This document shows positions 22,801 through 25,140 of a stretch of DNA of 25,140 nt, one piece after another. Both the position numbers and the translations under genes were made by a program. Every line of letters starts with the position of its first letter. The first letter of the stretch is position 1. The notes beneath the pieces are model-generated. The model was not told the DNA's origin, ran no database searches, and worked only from the letters and a program-made list of their open reading frames with translations. This DNA is from Verrucomicrobiota bacterium (lineage in GTDB: Bacteria > Verrucomicrobiota > Verrucomicrobiia > Methylacidiphilales > Verrucolacustridaceae), in assembly GCA_010028775.1 (NCBI GenBank), contig RHAF01000009.1, forward strand, positions 1-25,140, in the 5' to 3' direction.

Positions 22801-24185
22801 CCGAGGAGGAGAGTGGTTGGTACCGAAGTTTTGTGCGTTCCATAAAAGCGGTAGATCGGCCTGTTAATCTTCGTTGGCTGGAGGCGGGGGTCAGCCGTAA
22901 GGAGGAAGCTTGGCGGGATGTCGAGGAGGTGCCTTTGGATCAGCTTTCCTTGCCTGCGGTTGGCGGTGTCATGATCGTTTCACGGCTCCAGGAAAACCCC
23001 AAGCGCTCGAAAGATCTGATCAACCGACTGGCAAAGTTGGAGGGCGAGGAAAAGGAGCGGCAAAAAAAAGAGCTCGCAGGGAAAAAATCCGGCAAACAAA
23101 ACAAAAAAGAAAAAGGCCTGCCCGATGTTTATCAGCAAGTTCACGATCTGGCCGAGTCAGGTTTGGTCTCTTCCCGTTGGTGGAAGGAGAAAGGAGAGAT
23201 AAGCTTCGGGTTTGGCTTTTCCTGCTCCGATCTGGGCCGCGGAACATCCCCTTTGACATGGGAATCCCTCCCCATTATCGAAACGGTCCTTGGGCGGTGG
23301 TATCGCGGGTTGCTCAGTCTTTTTATTCAAGCTCGACCCGATCTTGTTTTACGCCTCGGCAAGCTGTCTGAGACTATCTTCGCCGACCCAAGCTATAATC
23401 TTACCGCCTACGCATATTTATTGGATCGGGCTTACGAGGCCGTTGCGGAAAAGGTCCCTTCCCGGCGCGAGGAGGCCATCCAAGCCCTCAGCCGTTGGAA
23501 TCAAGCCCGGGGAAATGCGGTGACCGCCGATCGCTGGCAAGCGATGGTGCAAAAAGAGAGCCTTCCTCAGAAAGAAAAAACCGAGAAGCCGGTCGAAAAG
23601 AGCAACAAGTCCGGTGACGGGGCCAACATTCCGAAGGAGTTTAAAGAAAATGCTGCGCGCGCCACCCGGCTCTATGCTGCAGGAAAATGGGAGGAGGCCA
23701 TCCTGGAGTATCAAGCCATTCTCAAAAAATACCCGGATTCGATTTTCGCTTTGTCCAACATCGGGGTGGTGCGCTTTCAACAGAAAGAGTACGCCGAGGC
23801 GGAAAAAGCGCTCAGGGAGGCCCTGCGCCAATCTCCGAACGATGCCTTTTCGGTCTCCGTTCTGGGGGTTGTTCTCTTGCAGCAGGAAAAAGTTGACGAG
23901 GCGGAGGATTTTCTGAAGCAAGCCTCACGACTCGATTCCAACGATGCCAAAACCTGGAATTATCTGGGAATTGCACACTTCAAAAAAGGAAGAAGGGAAG
24001 AATCTATCCGATGCACGACCCGGGCTCTGGAGGTTGATCCCGAATATGGCGATGCCCATTTTAACCTCGCGGTGCTCTATGCGGGCGGAACTTCCGAGGA
24101 AAAAAAGCTGGCTCGCACCCATTATCAGCTGGCGAGGGGATTCCAGGTCCCTGCCGACCCGAATCTGGAGAAAACTTTACGATGA
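19899..24185 (+). CDS. Giant secreted Sel1-repeat and TPR protein
   Basis: From ATG 19899 the protein is 1428 residues. A signal peptide (MILRMIRWISCWLSLMVFTHSLLA, read as basic start plus hydrophobic core, cut after LLA) predicts export. About 18 Sel1-like repeats of 36 residues, with the G-x-G-V-x-K-D-x-x-x-A signature, fill roughly residues 45-795. A region with no recognised fold (about 800-1230) contains K/E-rich low-complexity stretches. Five TPR units (about 1246-1427) close the protein, with LYAAGKWEEAILEYQ and FQQKEYAEAEKALREAL among them. Both repeat types are protein-docking scaffolds, so a periplasmic or surface scaffold is likely. ATG 19911 is an alternative start with a 20-residue signal. 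A TTG at 19836 is rejected. It is coupled to the next gene by ATGA. Confidence 0.85.
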   Translation: MILRMIRWISCWLSLMVFTHSLLAENQVRNAEALYLEARRLALGEGCEIDIMRARELYQKAADSGDPRALAWKARNIFLGVHGFSKDEAEARRIFQAIEPRLREMGLKNEEDAWGSLCRTMATIDPKIRGQEAFEMAKRNATAGKPNDLATLGRFYREGIGVERDLKTAVSFYLQAAEQGDKMAPAKLGYCHACGVGVEKDSAKALDWYRKGAEMGEGDAIGGVGWCYEKGNGVTKDEKEAVKWYTKAAEKGNSWALYKLGNCFANGIGVAKDPVRAVDFYRKGAEMGDSDAIGGLGYCYEKGYGVTKDEKEAVKCYVKAAEKGSGWVQNKLGYCYAHGIGVERDYGRALDWYHQGSENENADAMGNMGWCYEKGNGVPKDEKEAVKWYKRAAEKGSGWAMGKLACMQEEGRGTDKNPSEAFQWWNRQAEAGDFWAPENVARCHANGIGTPKNPEEAVKWYGKVRAKLEEETRKNEAWAWDNLGRFYFNGLGVQKDYAKALECYHKAADLKSGWAMEQIGWCYDEGKGVAKDEKEALRWYLQAADNGQAWSMAQCAINYENGRGTEKDPTKSFEFYVKAAQAGNVWAQNALGNCYFNGFGVGRDPAKAFEWYGKAAVQGNRGALENLARCYSQGMGVEKDDSKALDYLQQAGERGSAWAQAETGRYFTEGIGTKKDKKIALDWFRKSADQGNAFAQSWVGYAAENGWEQIPDVEDAMQWYRKSAEGGHAWSWAALGACLLKKGTFYDPLEAVRCFRKANWAGDAWGTRLLADAYAKGRGVTRDPDLAASLYERVVNTSEGPKAREALVDLHWGGKDHWKNANLESGMDHWLVLNSNPSVRVREIYATVKRLLEEGKPGSVAEVLDLFEQKQKQAAQPFPANLRVFRAGCRLMADRHVPEAWASAIPTWFEPWDKRLRPYLKEKNGGNAAFSTGTLEIHQTSAAQNYSPVMWLVEAWQNHVQWLFGLWAEEESGWYRSFVRSIKAVDRPVNLRWLEAGVSRKEEAWRDVEEVPLDQLSLPAVGGVMIVSRLQENPKRSKDLINRLAKLEGEEKERQKKELAGKKSGKQNKKEKGLPDVYQQVHDLAESGLVSSRWWKEKGEISFGFGFSCSDLGRGTSPLTWESLPIIETVLGRWYRGLLSLFIQARPDLVLRLGKLSETIFADPSYNLTAYAYLLDRAYEAVAEKVPSRREEAIQALSRWNQARGNAVTADRWQAMVQKESLPQKEKTEKPVEKSNKSGDGANIPKEFKENAARATRLYAAGKWEEAILEYQAILKKYPDSIFALSNIGVVRFQQKEYAEAEKALREALRQSPNDAFSVSVLGVVLLQQEKVDEAEDFLKQASRLDSNDAKTWNYLGIAHFKKGRREESIRCTTRALEVDPEYGDAHFNLAVLYAGGTSEEKKLARTHYQLARGFQVPADPNLEKTLR
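20460..21107 (+). repeat. Three tandem 216-bp higher-order Sel1 repeats
   Basis: Within the Sel1 gene, units starting at 20460, 20676 and 20892 are each exactly 216 bp (72 residues, two Sel1 modules). The first module of each unit is of the 'ANGIGV' kind and the second of the 'YEKGxGVxKDEKEA' kind. Long identical DNA words recur at the same offset, for example ACCAAGGATGAGAAGGA in the second modules of the first two units. The spacing shows duplication of module pairs rather than single modules. Confidence 0.85.
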
Positions 24186-25126
24186 GTCCTCCATCCCTGG
24201 GGAAAAAGTGGCTCACGAATCTGCGGGAGATGGTTCGGCGTCCTTTTTCGGCGGAACAAATCTCCGAACCCCCCACCGATTTTTCCGGTTACCGCTACGG
24301 TTTGGTCTTCCGAAGGGCTTGGTCCTTATTCCTTAAGCTCTCCGCCAGGGAGCGTTGGCAGGTGGCGGGAGTATTCGGCCTGCTCATGGGCGTGGGTTTT
24401 GTGAGCGAGCAAATCACCTGGGAGAGTTCCTGGAAGGAGTCCGGGATCTGGTTTCTGAATCTTTCCATCTCCACGTGGCTTCTCGCGCTTTTGATGCTCC
24501 CGCGGGAACTCAGGGCCCGATGGAGGTCGAATCTGCCGGGGATCGTCCTTTATCTTTTTCTGGTCGATATGATCTGCCAATTGCTTGGGTTTCTCATTTT
24601 TTCCGGGGCAGCGATGGCCGGAATCCTATCGGGTTGGATGCTTCCGTGGCTACCGGTCCCTCCCTTGTTGGGCAAGTTTTCGCCGGACTTCCTGATTTTG
24701 GGTCCTCCTCTCATCCTGATTGGAATCGGAGGAATCTATGTTTTGCGGACATTGCTTGGACTTTCGCTGGTGATTCCTCTCATGCTGGATTGCAACGCAG
24801 GCGTGGGGCCGGCAGTCCGGGCCAGCCTAGCCTCGACCCGAAATCACCGTGCTCGCCTGTTCATGCTTTTTCTGCTGATGGCCGCACTTATGGCCTTCGT
24901 TCTGATTCCCGTCAGCATAGTGAAGTTTGTCATTTTGGGAATGCCCTGGTTGTTTCCCACCCTGCTGCCCGCAAGTTCCACGGGTGTCTGGATTTGTTTC
25001 GGGCTTCAAACCGTGGCACTGATCGGCGGAACTTTTCTGGTGATCTGGATCTGGCCGCTGGGGAGTGCTCTTTGGGCGGCGTTGTATCTCGAGCGCTGGA
25101 AGCCTGCTCCCCGCAGGTCCGACTGA
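24182..25126 (+). CDS. Six-helix membrane protein of unknown function
   Basis: The 314-residue protein starts at an ATG overlapping the Sel1/TPR stop by 4 nt. A cytoplasm-like hydrophilic N-terminus of about 60 residues is followed by about six hydrophobic segments: VAGVFGLLMGVGFV, LSISTWLLALLML, IVLYLFLVDMICQLLGFLIF, LILGPPLILIGIGGIYVL, LFMLFLLMAALMAFVLIPV and ALIGGTFLVIWIWPLGSALWAALYL. Charged loops separate them. No transporter or enzyme motif is visible. The layout recalls bacterial DUF-type membrane proteins with a GPAVRASL-like loop before the fifth helix, but I do not assign a family. Coupling to the exported scaffold gene suggests a linked envelope role. Confidence 0.75.
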   Translation: MSPPSLGKKWLTNLREMVRRPFSAEQISEPPTDFSGYRYGLVFRRAWSLFLKLSARERWQVAGVFGLLMGVGFVSEQITWESSWKESGIWFLNLSISTWLLALLMLPRELRARWRSNLPGIVLYLFLVDMICQLLGFLIFSGAAMAGILSGWMLPWLPVPPLLGKFSPDFLILGPPLILIGIGGIYVLRTLLGLSLVIPLMLDCNAGVGPAVRASLASTRNHRARLFMLFLLMAALMAFVLIPVSIVKFVILGMPWLFPTLLPASSTGVWICFGLQTVALIGGTFLVIWIWPLGSALWAALYLERWKPAPRRSD

Positions 25127-25140
25127 TCGACTAACCGTTT

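Noticed and set aside
1..25140. CRISPR array, insertion sequence, prophage or integrase
   Set aside because: No direct-repeat/spacer pattern, transposase, integrase or terminal inverted repeats are seen; the only tandem repeats are coding Sel1 modules.

Overview
The window reads as a chromosomal segment of a moderately G+C-rich bacterium, most plausibly a member of the Verrucomicrobiota or wider PVC group. That placement is an inference from gene content: three bactofilin paralogues (one with zinc ribbons), a DUF6580 membrane protein, a coiled-coil envelope protein with a C-terminal domain I associate with this group, and a giant secreted Sel1/TPR protein. No rRNA or other decisive marker is present. 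I see no phage, transposon, integron or CRISPR material, and gene density is high. No stretch longer than about 115 bases lacks a gene.

Layout, left to right. (1) Positions 1-687 carry the end of a coiled-coil membrane protein, which meets aroD (type I 3-dehydroquinate dehydratase, minus strand) tail to tail. Upstream of aroD is an AT-rich island with a palindrome and a TTGACA promoter, then acnA (aconitase, minus). (2) A divergent gap leads to lysC (aspartate kinase), a DoxX-like membrane protein, tRNA-Lys(CTT), mscL, a short bactofilin and a zinc-ribbon bactofilin, all on the plus strand. A third, canonical bactofilin converges on them. (3) Next come an unknown 108-residue protein, a GT-B-like glycosyltransferase and asd (aspartate-semialdehyde dehydrogenase), plus strand. 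(4) A minus-strand block holds a 36-residue very basic protein coupled to a YacP/Rae1-like NYN nuclease, then a membrane-anchored coiled-coil protein and a small lipoprotein. (5) The remainder is a long plus-strand run: DUF6580 protein, YfcE-like phosphoesterase (apparent CTG start), M16 peptidase, adenine deaminase, pabB, a broken pabC, proS, a ~1430-residue Sel1/TPR protein and a six-helix membrane protein.

Functionally, lysC and asd supply the first two steps of the aspartate-family amino acid pathway. aroD feeds chorismate, and pabB/pabC lead from chorismate to p-aminobenzoate and folate. The bactofilins, MscL, coiled-coil protein, lipoprotein and Sel1 protein belong to the envelope or cytoskeleton.

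The most interesting signals are four. A recurring -10-like hexamer sits exactly 6 nt upstream of the ATG of several first-in-unit genes that lack a clear Shine-Dalgarno sequence, suggesting leaderless mRNAs. pabC carries an out-of-frame internal deletion. Three bactofilins of different architecture are clustered, one with a duplicated zinc ribbon. A tiny arginine/lysine-rich protein is translationally coupled to a Rae1-like nuclease.
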